Shown: positions 46,460 through 58,870 of the stretch, one piece after another
Layout of the letters: every line of letters starts with the position of its first letter
Numbering within the stretch: the stretch's first letter is position 1
Assembly: GCA_958510875.1 (NCBI GenBank)
Contig: OY294067.1
Span: forward strand, 231,971,771-232,035,770
Length of the DNA: 64,000 bases
Source: Endomychus coccineus
Taxonomy: Eukaryota > Arthropoda > Insecta > Coleoptera > Endomychidae
Direction: 5' to 3'
Position numbers and translations under genes: made by a program
Notes under the pieces: generated by a model
Database searches by the model: none
What the model saw: only the letters and a program-made list of their open reading frames with translations
Told to the model about the DNA's origin: nothing

Positions 46460-47389
46460 TTTACCAAACATTCACCGCAAAATGTGTAGCTACGGTGGTT
46501 CCCCGGTTAAGGTGCTAACGCACATGGTGAATGTTCATTGATTTGTGTCTCATTTACCGACTTTTATCGGCATTTGAACGAACGCAAACGTTTGACAAGT
46601 TTGTCGTTCGAGATTACATACATACTATCGTTTGAACTTTCGCCTAGTTCGCCGAATAGTGTGGGGCTTTTCGAAGATTGTTTATAATATAAAGAACGGG
46701 AAATAACATCAACACGAAGCCTTATAAACACCACCAATAAAACTGAATATTTTGCAGCCATTTCCGCAATGAATTGTATATTAAACTGTATTCTTATTCT
46801 GAAGAATGCCTAAAAACCAGAATATTAGTTTGTATTTTCCTTAATTATAGGAATACCACATTTTTTAACATTTCATTGCTTTAGAACATGGTATTTAACG
46901 AATCTAATTTGAATAACTGAAGCATAACCCAGAGAGTCTTCCGATAACTCTAAACGTTCGTGAAAAGTAGTTTTATTGCATCACCTTGTCCTTTATATGT
47001 GAGAATATAAGCAATTTTTAAAAGTTTCTGCTCATTTGTTATATTTATATATTATACAGATAACAAATATCTTCACTTCGAAGAAGGTTTCACATACATT
47101 TACAGTATACTTTTTATTTGTTTCTATTTTTTGTTGTGAATTCTTAATTTAATTTTCAATTTTCAATTATATTATTTATTTGAAACATTCCAAAATTACT
47201 GTAGACTATTGATTCCCTTGAAAATGTAGATAAAAGCATACGAGTCAGGACTGTATTCAGAATTTTTGCTCATTTATTTTGATCAACAAACTGACGTGCA
47301 TGAATCGAAGTCAATTGTCAAGAGTATGTATATTTTTTCCTCTTCAGCATATGAGATATCTGTCTCTTTTCCAGAAATAATATCTCATG
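46460..47389. other. Intronic stretch, mostly unrecognised
   Basis: A GC-richer patch at 46480-46720 has internal near-palindromes around CGTTTGA and TTCGCC, and may be a decayed MITE. It also gives a 65-codon - strand frame (46564-46761) with no known relatives. Confidence 0.3.
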
Positions 47390-48492
47390 CCACCGAGAGG
47401 AGAATCTGGAACCACAAGAATACGATGTAATGTGGTTCAAGTCAAGCTTGATAACGACAAACCGACAAAATTTTTCTGTTGTTTTTATTTATCACCAAAC
47501 GATCCAGCTCATGTCTTTCTCTGAAACTTGACCTCATTCAGGAGAACTATCCAGCAACTGAAATTATCATCAGCTTGGCTCAAGTTTTCAAACAAATCGA
47601 ATGACGCAATTCGACATGCTGGGACCTTCGTCATTACCTTTGATTTCGAGCGGCATGAACCAACATAATAACTATCATTGTACCAATATGATTGACTAAT
47701 TCCTCACTAACAATCCAAGTACCTATGAAGCAATAGTATGTGCACCATTGGGAAACTCTGACCATTCACTCATTACTACGACCTGTCTCTATATCACTCC
47801 ACGAACTTATTCAACACCTCCGCGCACAGTTTGGCATTACAATTCAGCCGACTTGGATGGTTTTCTCATGTTTTTCTCCGAATTTTCTTGGAGAAGCGTA
47901 TGTTTTCTATCTAACGACCCAATATGAATGCCTAACGATATATCGAATATTATCACGGTGCGAATGAAAACATTCATACCACACCAACGAATCATCATCA
48001 TCTGGTGAACCACGGTTCAATAAAATCTGTTGTAGATTCGTCACTTCAAAACAAACATCATACTGTTGTTGGTGAGCGAATCCATACCTGGAGAGAAGAA
48101 CAGAAGCCAGAAATATCTGCAATCACACAATAGACGCTTCTAAAGAGGCATATAACGCCAAAATAAAATCAAAGTTTATAGAATGCCCATGTGGATCCGG
48201 TTCGTTTTGAACCTTCGCCAAAGTAATTGGAAGAAACTTCACTCCCAGCTCATTCCCTTTCCTAACCAAAGATGAAGGCACATTGGCTACTACACCATAA
48301 AAAAAGGCCAGCCTTTTTGATGAAATGTTTGTAGCAAACTCCACTTCTAGTGAGGTCTTATGCCTGTGACTTCCAAACCTTCAGGAAAAATTAGAATGTC
48401 TGTCTCCTCTACCAACATACCAGCGCTGGCCCATACGACGTTTTTCGAACATTATGGGTTTTCCTGTAGTGTAGTCGAAGCATGTACATAAA
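47390..48492 (+). mobile_element. LINE fragment: endonuclease region joined to 3' end
   Basis: Frames in order: FDMLGPSSLPLISSGMNQHN, PSTYEAIVCAPLGNSDHSLI (endonuclease GNSDH motif), RTVWHYNSADLDGFLMFFSE, then up to about 48340 the inter-domain region. The reverse transcriptase is missing. From 48340 the sequence matches the 3' end of the LINE at 29255-30852 (TAGTGAGGTCTT, CTTCCAAACCTTCA, TTCGAACATTATGGG, short A-tail at 48488). Internal deletion; dead. Confidence 0.65.
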
Positions 48493-50699
48493 AAAACTGA
48501 TATGAAGAAAACACATACCAATCCCACAACATGTATATCAATGAGCAATATACACGAAAAAACGAGATCTATGTATTCGTACGTTCGAGCGATTTTCCTG
48601 AAAGTTTGATGTCTATACTTCAGACACACATTATGAACCCAGTATATGTAACATCATGCCTAATGGTGGTACGTATTAGTTGAAGTGAGAATGAGGCAAA
48701 TATACTTATGCAATGTTGAATCCAATTTAAGGAACTGTTTGTAGAGATTCATCTTTGATATTATTTATATGATTCTCGACAAGAACTACCTATTTATCGA
48801 GTTATAAAAGACTAGTTGAACTAAGAACTGCTCATCTGATAAGACAAATCAAGTCAATATTTACGTTTTATAAATGAAGTGATGAGGTCACTTACTATGG
48901 AAACACATATTATTTCCTGACGACCTTCAACATTTGTAATACCAACTACTTATTAAGCAGCAAACATCAATTATGTATTTCATTACCTACTATTTATACC
49001 TGGTTATCTAAAAATTAGTAGATTGGAAATATTAACGGTTTTGGATCAAATTGAGTTGAATGGTATCAATATTTGAAAGTTCATCATCTACCAAACCGTA
49101 GATCTATAACTAAACTAAATAGTCTACATGGATTCATAAAGGCTCAAAATAGATATTTCCACCAAAATCCAGTATTTTCTGAACGCATTGAGACCGTTGG
49201 AGATGATGTCTGTTTGTCCATCCGTGCATATATAGAGTGTCTCACGACGAACGCCTGCGGTCGATATCTCATAGAGGAATGATGAGAACTCTTTTAAAAA
49301 GAGCATTATGAAATAGGAGACCGTTCAGATGTACAGTGAATTATTTTACGGTATGCATCTGTCATTTTTAAGATAAATATGCTAATATCTCGAAAACGGT
49401 TTGAGCTAGGTAATATACAGGATGTTCTATTTGAAATAAGCAAGTTGATGTTCACTTCCGATATAAGCGAATGTGCCAGATTCTTGAAATTATTTATTCA
49501 AAGAGTACTCATCAACTTTGATAAATAACAAAATTTTCAAAAATTCCTACCATTTTCCTATGACAATCAGTCGCGAGCGTTCGTCGCGAGGTAACCTGTA
49601 TAATGTGTTCCATTTTTTAACTTGGTGTATTGGTATTTCGGTAACAATAAGAGTTAGAAGGTAGGTGAAATGGAGAAAGTTTTGCAAAATCGAATAAGCT
49701 ATGGAGATCCTGTCTCAGAGTTTTTTAATTTCCGCCAATTTTTAAGATATTTTTAAGAAGGTAAAATATGTAAATTTGTTCACTTTCTGCAGTTGTTCCA
49801 TTTTATATAAAAAGCCGATGGCACTTTTTCAGCGGAACTCTTTCTCCATTCAAAAATGGCATTAACATTTTTTGAATACAACGTTACGTATTCTTAGGAG
49901 CATCGTCAAGTTTCGTTTTTATGTACAGACGTCCATTTTTCTTATCTTTATTGATAGATTAATTATCCTATTTACAACTGTGCCAGACTTGATTATTGTA
50001 CAACGTTTTGGGCATATTATCAATCATTATTAAGTTCGTATTATCTACAAGCCAAGTCCGGATCTATAATTAGAGCACCATATTATCTGAACTTTATTAC
50101 AAGGAATAAAAATCTTATGACAAAAATCAAGCAAAAGCCCAGTAGAATACACAATATTCTTAAATCACGAGCTATTCAAAACTGCCCATAGGTATTACCA
50201 ACCTAACCTATCTTGATTTATGGCACCTATGCCATATCTTACTCTTTCCTCTTTAATGTTAGTATTTTCTGGAGGCCCAGTGAATTTTAAATTTTATAGT
50301 TATCCCCACATATAAAAATATAAACAATCAAATTACCAATATACACAGTGTTATCTAGTGGCGTTGATAGAAACATTTTCAGTCAAGTAACAAAAAATAA
50401 GTAGATGGGTCAAAATTTGTTCGTGTGTGCGTCGTAATTGTTGACTTTCATACTTGTTGTTCACTGTGTAAATATTAATATGGAGAGTAACATTGAGCTG
50501 TTTAACTAACTATATAACTTTCTTATTAATTGTGATAAAGTTTAGATGTTATGGTATACATTTTTTAATTACAGGCCCAAACTTCGTTTTTAGAAAATAT
50601 GAACTCGATGATTTATAACATATCCAAAACCTTGTAAAATAACCAAGTGTGGCACAGATTTGAAAACAGAATAATTACTTCTATCAAAATCGGTAAGTA
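48493..50699. other. Intronic stretch without recognisable genes
   Basis: No coding frame of note. 49420-49620 begins ATACAGGATGTTCTATTTGA and ends near ACCTGTATAATG, perhaps a MITE with weak tips. The rest is featureless. Confidence 0.3.
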
Positions 50700-50951
50700 A
50701 AAATGAAGGTTGGTATTTGAGAAACAAAAGTTGATAATGATATTTAAAATGTTTTGGTGCCATTTAGAGAAAGGTACAAGTGTGAAAAAGTGCCCACGGT
50801 TTTCTTATACCAGCCCAAACAGCAGCAGAGTGAAGAAATTATTTTTCCGAAATGTCTTAAAAATTAGAAGAAATTACAAATTTTTGAAACCGGACCTTAA
50901 ATCATCTGATCCTGCAAGACTCATCATGCAACCTACCTTCTAACTCTGAAA

Positions 50952-51215
50952 TTAGTTGAGATCCCAATACATCAAACTAAAAAATGGGAAATCCTGTATG
51001 TGTAAGTATACCGCTGTAGAAACGATTGCGCCGTCCCTATTAGTTGTACGAACTGAGAAATTTCCAAATCTCTTTAAAGTGGTGAATATAGGAACGGTGT
51101 TGCTTTTGGACGTGATAGCTCCCTTACAAGTGGAATTTTTGGCATCTTTCTTCAACTTTCCAAATAGAAATAAATATATGTCACAATCATACATTTCACC
51201 TGCGGAAGTGACCAA
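50952..51215 (-). pseudogene. Possible piggyBac-like transposase remnant
   Basis: The - strand reads SAGEMYDCDIYLF, close to the SGYMYDFDIY block of piggyBac-type transposases, then GKLKKDAKNSTCKGAI and FGNFSVRTTNRDGAIV, loosely like later piggyBac blocks. A + strand frame overlaps it fully, so coding strand is not certain. Weak call; no terminal repeats seen. Confidence 0.3.
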
Positions 51216-51219
51216 TTAA

Positions 51220-52423
51220 TATTTTAAGATGATGTCATCGTAATTTTTGTGTTCCTCATCATAGACATAATCCTAAGATTAGGGCATGGACCATAGTTAC
51301 TTTATAATAAGGTTACATTAAATTAAGTACTATGTGTTACATAGTTGACATAGTCTTTTATGTCAATGATTTCCACAGTTCACATTGCGGCAAAATATCA
51401 TCATGATACATATACTATAAAACATGAGTTGTTAAGCATAAATGTTGTCAATTCAAATAAATGTCCAATGTCATAACATACAGTATAATTTTTTAGTTTC
51501 AATTTAATATATTTATTATTATTATGTCATACCATACAGTATAATTTTTTAGTCTTAATTCATTTGGGCTGATTAAAATCCTTACCTTAAATATACTACC
51601 TATAGCGGGGGAAGTAAAAAAGATTAATTCGTTGTGATTGGAAGAATACTTTATCCAAATTGAGAATGAACATTTCTGACAATGTCACTGCTACGTCGCC
51701 AATTAAACAACTTTTATAAACATACCAAGGTTTATCAATTGGCAGAAATGTTTATGTTGAATTTCGCACTATCAACTACCTAATAAATTATAATGTATTG
51801 TTTGGTTTGTAAACGATGTAGGCAATCGCACCGAGGTCATCTTGTAAGAGAAAGTCATTTTAACGTATGTTTTTTGTTTACGTATTTATAATGCAATTCT
51901 ATTCTCCTGTCGTTTTGAGGAATTCTTCAATTGTCATAAAATTCGGAATACTCGGGCTACTGTTTGAGAAAATCATTTTCTATTGACCTCAAAGATAGTT
52001 CTGAAAGTCTGAAAGTATATACGCTTGTAGAATATCTAACAAAAGTTTTCATACACTTAAGTACGGTGAAAGAAACTACGTTTAAAATTCAATAATTCAA
52101 GTGCATCGTTTTCTTAATGTATGTCTTGGATAGCGTAGATCGGAGTTAAGTCAGAACGTGATGCCGGAAACTCAAAATATCTTCCATAATGCAGAATCAA
52201 AGACTGAAAAGCAGTTATAAAAATGGCTCATTTTTAAATTCATAAAAATTGCACTCGATAAATTTCAGGTCTTTTAAACCCTCAAATCTGTTATTGATTT
52301 GTTCGTGAATCTGATCTATTATTTCAAACAGAAGGTATGATGTTGACACGCCTTGAACAATGTCAGTTTGTAGACGTTTTGGTTGAAATTGAGAAAAATC
52401 CGTTGAAATAAGTCAATCGCTAT
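51220..52423. other. Intronic stretch with one short direct repeat
   Basis: 51470-51555 has two copies of about 30 bases (ACAGTATAATTTTTTAGT) 54-55 bases apart. Otherwise nothing recognised. Confidence 0.4.
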
Positions 52424-53210
52424 TAGTCCAAGCAATAGACAGAAGTTCAGAAGTGCGTGCAGAAATCAATACCTGGAAAAAACAAAATGAGCTTATAGGA
52501 AATTAAATTTAAAGGTGAGTTTCTATTTCATGCAACTCGATCCGAAATGGCGAACATAACCTAAAAAATTGGCAAAGTTGCAAAAAGCGGTTTTTGTTGA
52601 ATAAGTAAAATACTATAGCTCGGTCAAAAAAATTCAATGAAAAAGTTGTAGGTATCAAATTGATCTATCGACTTAATTCTATGATAGTTATCGATATCTT
52701 GCATACTTTTCCAGTTATATTGAAAAAACCGTTAAAAATCGGGGTATCGAGAAATCGTTAACTATTACGTTTCCATACTTGTTATTTGCTGTACTTATAG
52801 CCCATGTAGTAGAGTATGTGAAACATTTTGATCGAAAAATTTTTATGATTTAACGCGACCCCACGGAAAATGTTTGTTTTGATGTATAAAACAAAAGTAT
52901 AAAATTTCTATCTCCTAAATTGACCGCAACCCCTTTTTTTCCGGCATTTTGTGGTATTTTGGACATTTTTAGGGGAAGCTTAAAGAGTGATTCCTTTCTT
53001 AAATTTTAAATATTAATAATTTTTGGAAATATATCAATTTTTCGAAAAAAAAAGCGCTCTCATAAATTGGCTAGATCTCCTCAGCGGATCATTCTAGAGT
53101 AACGATTTTAAGGATAAAAAATGACTTTGAACTAATTGCACTTTTTGTACATGTTTTTCTCAGACAAAGTTTTTGGTTCACCCGGTTGAACAGTCACAAC
53201 ACGTCCTATA

Positions 53211-53257
53211 GTCTCAGACAGCTGTTTCGCCCTTCTCATTAGACTCATCAGTGAGAC
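53211..53257 (-). ncRNA. Hammerhead ribozyme, complete core (type I)
   Basis: On the - strand: stem I 5' strand GTCTCA (53257-53252), CTGATGA, stem II GTCT with GGGC (loop AATGAGAA), GAAA, a 2-bp stem III with AGCT loop, the GTC cleavage triplet, then TGAGAC pairing perfectly with GTCTCA (6 bp). All conserved core bases are present. It is by far the best-formed of the hammerhead-like motifs in the window. Confidence 0.75.
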
Positions 53258-53380
53258 GAGGCAGACGTGAAGTCACTGATCAACCAACTTCGGCAGTAAT
53301 TTTAATAAATCACTTTCAAAGTGTTTGACGAACCAGAAGTTCCAACACAATCTGCCGGAAAGTTGGTTGATCAGGGACTT

Positions 53381-53430
53381 CACGTCTGCCTGATGAGCCT
53401 AATGAGAAGGGCGAAACAGCTAACTGAGAC
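53381..53430 (+). ncRNA. Degenerate partner hammerhead, inverted
   Basis: + strand copy of the same sequence: CTGATGA (53390-53396), stem II with GGGC, GAAAC and TGAGAC (53425-53430). The stem I 5' strand is lost by a 9-base deletion just before CTGATGA, and the cleavage triplet GTC is AAC. Should not cleave. Confidence 0.6.
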
Positions 53431-53444
53431 TATAGGACGTGTTG

Positions 53445-53618
53445 TCACTGTTCAACCTGGTGAACCAAAAACTTTGTCTGTTGACTTTTTAAAACACGAA
53501 TTGTGTTAGTAATTTCACTATGCATTGTTGAGGGACCGTCACCTGAAGGCAGTATTTCCAACCACTTCCCTGTCGATTCTTTGAATCGCGAGAATTCTTT
53601 TCTATCAATGCGTAGCAT
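53445..53618 (-). other. Small open frame (57 aa) beside the hammerhead
   Basis: ATG at 53616-53618 on the - strand, stop at 53445-53447. It is open upstream for another 19 codons without a start. Basic at the N-terminus (IDRKEFSRFKESTGKWLEIL), with a downstream helix-like TNTIRVLKSQQTKFLVHQ. I do not recognise it. It may be the coding start or tail of the retroelement that supplied the hammerhead. Confidence 0.3.
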
Positions 53619-54837
53619 TGTGAATTGCTTTCTCAGTGCTTTCCGGCAGATGGCGTTGGAACTTCTGGTTCTCCAAACACTTTAAAAGTTATTTCTTAAA
53701 ATACATATATTTTTGAGTTTATGTTGCTCCTAAGGCGAAAATAAATACAATAGTCGTATTTATCTCGTCGAGCTTTCCCAGATTGAGTACAAAAGAATTG
53801 TTAGTGATCCAGAAGCCGAGATATTGAAGATTTTGTAAGAACAAGCCACTTTGAACTCACGAAATCAGTTTCCTCCACTCCGCAGCACGCTCCGGCAGCC
53901 GCGTTCGCTTCACTTTGTTACTCAATTTTTAATAATATAAATCAATAAAACATATCCTAGTATTTCTTGTAGGTATTTAACATTTACATCTTCTGTAAAA
54001 TGTCTATTGCGTCTTACAGATTTTTTTTAAATAAAAAAATTATCTCTGGTCCAGAAGGTCATAGATATAATATTTTTTTTTGATAATTCGTGAAAAAATA
54101 AAAATTGTGAGACTTATCTCAAAAAAGGTGCGATTTTTTTAAAGCCATTTTTTTATCCTTAAAATTCGAAAAAACGCTATATTTCTTTAATAACATTATA
54201 ACACAACTCTTCAAGAAGGAAATAAGCCCAGAATCGTTACTCTAGGATGATGCGCCTTTTTTTCGAAAAATCGATATATTTCGAAAAATTATAAATATTT
54301 TGAAAAAAAAACACTTTTTGAGCTTGCCATGGGCTATACGTACAGCAAACAACAAGTATGGACACGTAATATTTAACGACTTCTCGATACCCCGATTTTT
54401 AACTTTTTTTTCCAGGTATTGATTTCTGCAAATTTAACATTAGGCCGTCGTCTATTGCTTGGACTATATGTTGTAAACAACGCCTTGGTAACGTCAGTCT
54501 CTTTGATGTATACTAACTGATTTCAAATGTTATATTCTAACAGAAAAAGAATATAAAGATTATTTTTGAAAATGGGTGTAAAAGGTAGTAGAAAAAATTA
54601 TATACATTGCTCTAGAGTGAAATGCATTTCAAAGTATCCGCTGGAGAAAAAAGGTACTTTCCTCTCTTGTTGAATAATTATTTAACACTTTCCGGTAAAT
54701 AATTATTTCCCGGACTCATTTGCGGCCGGTCAATGATCTATTACAGTATCAGAGCCGGGAAGTGTTACATATCAATTTATTAAAAGGATTACCAGGTCTA
54801 AAGGGATTTTTCTATACTTTTACTACACGAAAGGAAA

Positions 54838-55215
54838 ACTTATAATGTTCGAAGAACGTCGTGTAAGCCAGTGGTGGAATGTTGAGAGATGAGATAGGCA
54901 TTCGATCATTCAAATTTTTCTTGAAGGTTTGGAGGTTATAAGCATAAGGAAAGACCTATAACTATGCAAAGAGTTCCATAACTTCGCCGTTCGATAGAAA
55001 AAAGAAGTTCGGCAGGTCTCGAGCTTGACAAGGAGGGGTGACTAGCTTGAACTCGTCTAGTCCACCCACTTGGAATCTCTCGTGGTGGAATAACAGACGA
55101 GATTTCTTATGAACACCGACCATGGAAGAAATATCTGTAGGAAAGAAATTGCTCACCTTTCTACGATGTTCTAGAGAATTCAGTGGTCTCTGGTCTGAAG
55201 CCAGAATCATGATTT
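54838..55215 (-). pseudogene. 3' fragment of the 29.3-kb LINE family
   Basis: The - strand reads RPLNSLEHRRKVSNFF, ISSMVGVHKKSRLLFHHERF and ARDLPNFFFLSNGEVMELFA, then the 3' UTR with TATAACCTCCAAACCTTCA (mirror) to about 54838. It matches 30480-30840 of the larger copy. Confidence 0.7.
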
Positions 55216-57660
55216 TGACAAATAAAGCAGTTGCTAAATGTCAAAACCATTAACGTGTTATTTAAAATTGAAAAACAAATAAACGGTTAAGAGAATCGGC
55301 CATTACGTAATGAAAATACATTCTTAACTTAAATAAAACTGGTGTTCCGGCTTGTAGAATAGTGTTGCCGCATAGAGAATAGATATATACCGTGCGTCAT
55401 CATTTAATTTGGCTACTGATTTTTATATAATTGTTTCACATTCTATAAGATACTCTTCGCATTTGTGTAAATATAGTGAAATAAATTATTAAACTGAATA
55501 ATATTTGAATTAATTATCTTTTTAAGAAAATGTTATTAGAAAAACAAATTTTCCGTTTCTAGGAATCGAACCCTAGCCTACTGAGTGGGAGCCTTTAGAC
55601 CATATATTTCATCGCCGTTTGTTATAAACTGTTAAAGTACGGTGTAAATTTAAGTTTACATTTTTGTGGTTGTTGAATGATTTTGTTGAAATTTTGGTGA
55701 ACGCAGTTTGAAATTAACTTGAATTTACTGTAAAAGTTTTGAATCGATTCAATGTATAAATTGGGAGTTATGATTTAAAAAATTTTCAACCCTTCAGAAA
55801 AGGGTGTGTTTATCACATGATTTTCCTGAAAAACAATAGAAGATGTGTCACCGAACAGCAAACTTGTTGACTATTACGTAAAAAAAAACTGAAGAAAAGC
55901 CCCATATGATCAGACATATTTCATCATTGCAAAATATTCCTTTCACACATATCCTGACAAATTATCCAAAATATCCAAAATATATGTTATATTAATTATA
56001 TATTTTATTAATTATAATGTATTCAAAATATCTATTTCAGTGAAATATGAAATTATACTACGCACGAATCACCAATGATTTCAGTAGGATATTTTCATTT
56101 CCTGTACTTGGATGTATCTATCTCAGGAAAGAAATTATTATTATCATTATTATTAAAGGTTTGATCTCCTCTTGATTTGAAGTAAATGTAACTATAGTTT
56201 CGCTAACACCGTAGATTCAAACAGATATTACAGCGTACTTTGCTAAACTTTTATTTATTAAATTTTTTGAACGGTGGCTTAATAGTAATTATGAATTCTG
56301 AACCGGTATATTCAGACTGTTGGAACTTGGAAAGATATGGTATTATACTACGATCGCGTTCTATTAATATTACTGGAAATTATTCATGCTGGAACAAACC
56401 TATTGTTATCAATCTGTTAACATTTTTAATCCAGGGTATGGTTTTGGCAGAACAGCGATGTTTCTTATGTGATATATTACCCAATATTTTTGCAAAAATT
56501 TATTCATAAACACAATCGATACAAAAATTTGCGGTGGGCTCTTGGACTGTTAGAAGCTAATTACATTAATATCTCCAATCAAAACATAATTTACCGTTCT
56601 GAAAATTCAACATTACATCATTAATTTTCGGCCAGAAAGTGGAACATTACTTCCCTAGGCTGGAACGTGTTGCCTAGCAATTTTTCCATTGCTTTTGGTG
56701 CTGAATTTTTGCCATTTTTGGTGCATTTTCAAGTGGTGCGTTTTTTCACTCGAGTGTAGATTATCATTACTGATGGACGATTTTCTCTGAAATTATCAAT
56801 TCAATTAGTGCTACGTGATACTAGACTACGTTGAAAGAGCATATGACGCATCATGAACCCAAAAATATGAAGTTATTCAAGTTGAAAGTTGAAATTACAG
56901 TTTTAGGCCTTAAAAAAATAGTTTTTTTCGCCAATATATCTGTGGGAAAGTGGATGTGGCGACTGAAATGCATTGAATACTTTGTGTTTGAGCGTAATAA
57001 TGTCTCCCAAGTGTCAAACATCCCGTCATTGTAGAACAGTGTTATGAAACCTCTCAAAAATTGAGGAAAAACTTCAAAAAACACGTTTTGGGCTTGATGC
57101 ACCTCTTAATATTAACAGATTTGTTTCAAATTTGGGGGACCTGAATGAATTTGAACGGGGAATGATATACACGAAGAAGAGCGAAATAAAAAAATATCGA
57201 TTTTTTTGGCACAGCCTAATGTGTATATGTTACTATTAGTGACTTACTTTGACAGTACAGATTAAAATTTTATATTTTTAGTAAAACAGTATGAAACAAA
57301 GCATTTCACAACACATGATATTTCATTCCAGACTTCGCTCGTTCTTTGCCTTGTCCGTAAACATCTAAACTAGTACATTCATAAGTAGTAATAACGAAGG
57401 ATCCTTGTAACGTAAATTACTATTAAACTATATCAATTTTCACAACAACACATAATTTTTATTATCAATGTAAATACATTATTATGTCTTTATCACAAAA
57501 ATGTACATAAATATATTTAGCAATAGTAGGTACCTACATACATAAAAAATGTTATATACCTTGGTTACACCTGTGCGTCTATAATGTACCTCAGAAATAT
57601 ATTTCCTACAGGAGATTATCTGCTAGAATAAGAATAGATTAGATAATTACTCATTCAATT
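55216..57660. other. Intronic stretch, mostly unrecognised
   Basis: 55540-55620 contains a tRNA-like B box (GGTTCGATTCC on the - strand) but no full cloverleaf. 56190-56235 resembles 63610-63680 (ACTATAGTTTCGCTAACACC), a Penelope-like terminal sequence. Other short frames (for example 56240-56509) have no recognised relatives. Confidence 0.35.
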
Positions 57661-57666
57661 AATCAA

Positions 57667-57864
57667 TCATTCAAAACGAGGGCGGACAGTACCAGTGCAC
57701 TTAGACCGCTTGATTGGCCTCGGAACAAGACTCAGTCCAGCAGGCCAAAAATACTTCTTGAAGTGATGCCCCGTATGGCCAAGGCTGCATTTAATGCTGC
57801 TGAGGTGTTGGTGCCTAAAAGAAGCAAGTCTGGACATTCTACTAGGATGTGAGGTCATCAACAA
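57667..57864 (-). pseudogene. Possible LINE C-terminal scrap
   Basis: The - strand reads PHILVECPDLLLLGTNTSAA in a decayed frame, like the H.L.ECP block at the end of jockey/R1-type polyproteins. GC-richer than its flanks. Weak. Confidence 0.35.
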
Positions 57865-58329
57865 TGCCCATTTGAGATCTCACTTATAGAATACTTACTT
57901 TGAAATGATCCTCACAGATGTGTTAAGTAGACAAACTGAACTGGCCTCATAGCAAAATTCCATGTCTTCCTCATATTCTCATCTTTTGGCACATTGAAGA
58001 AAAATTTTTTTAGGGTCAGTTATTGTTGTAGATCTTCACTGAACAGCTCTCATAATATTTATATTCAGGTACAGTAATTGTTAAGTCTTTCACGTTCTCG
58101 TGTTATGATTCTGGACCTGAAGCCATCACGCACTGAAATATATTGAAGTTGACAAAATGTATACTCCAAAACGACCCAAAACTTCTCCGAATGCCAACAC
58201 AACTGAATACAACGCAAGAATAAATGGCTACGCCCATATATCAGACGTTTATGTACTTTGTTCTGACATCACAAATCTCTTTTTTATATTTTGACTATAA
58301 AGTTCGTAGGACATCGTGTGAACTAGCGA

Positions 58330-58870
58330 TGTAATGTTGGAAGAGGAGATACCCGTTAAAGTTTCTCTTAAAAATTTAAGTATCTCACTAAGCAAAGAGT
58401 TCCACCACTCCGCCATTCGATAACAAAATTAAGACTGATAGAAAGAAGTACGGCAGTTCTCGAGTTTTACAATGAAAGGGTACCTATAATCGCTAGTAGT
58501 GGAATAACACACGAAATTTCCGATGAACACCAACTATTGAAAAATGTATAGAAAAGGGAGAGATCAACCACACTTCTACCATGTTCTAGAGAGATCAATG
58601 AGCTGGTAAGTGTGACATCACCAACCTGACGAATAACTCTTCGGAGTATAATCTAGGTGCACCTACGTAGGTTTGGCAGCTGAACTTCAAACATGTGAAC
58701 ATTACTCCAGGAGATATCTAGTTTGTTCTCTGTAGTGAGGATGTGCTGGGGTGTAACGTAGCTCCTGACACGGAATAGAAAACCAAGTTTATGGAACTTT
58801 CAAGATCGTCCCATGAGAGCGTACTGTTGGAGAATAGTTGTACCGGACATCATCATATCATAACCCTCCT
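58330..58870 (-). pseudogene. 3' fragment of the 29.3-kb LINE family
   Basis: The - strand reads ALMGRS, KFHKLGFLFRVRSYVTPQHI (matching FGFLFRAKNYFTSQQL of the larger copy), and then blocks near 58620-58380 matching the 30480-30700 region. Stops throughout. Confidence 0.6.

Larger units (their letters stand above)
52424..54466. mobile_element. Large inverted-repeat element with a ribozyme-bearing centre
   Basis: The tip TAGTCCAAGCAATAGAC (52424-52440) is mirrored by GTCTATTGCTTGGACTA (54450-54466). Further mirrored blocks: CAGAAATCAATACCTGG near 52469-52485 against its complement at 54415-54431; CCATACTTGTTATTTGCTGT near 52772 against 54335-54360; TCTAGAGTAACGATTTTAAG near 53092 against 54150-54250. 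The arms are diverged and unequal. The centre (53165-53700) holds two inverted copies of a hammerhead-containing sequence and a small frame. Superfamily unknown. Confidence 0.55.

Noticed and set aside
50952..51219. Host gene on the + strand with 87 codons
   Set aside because: The overlapping - strand frame shows a piggyBac-like block, so a transposon relic is more likely, though neither is firm.
55540..55620. tRNA-like sequence on the - strand (GGTTCGATTCC)
   Set aside because: The T arm has a mismatch, no acceptor stem or D arm can be drawn, and the anticodon stem is absent. At most a SINE or tRNA relic.
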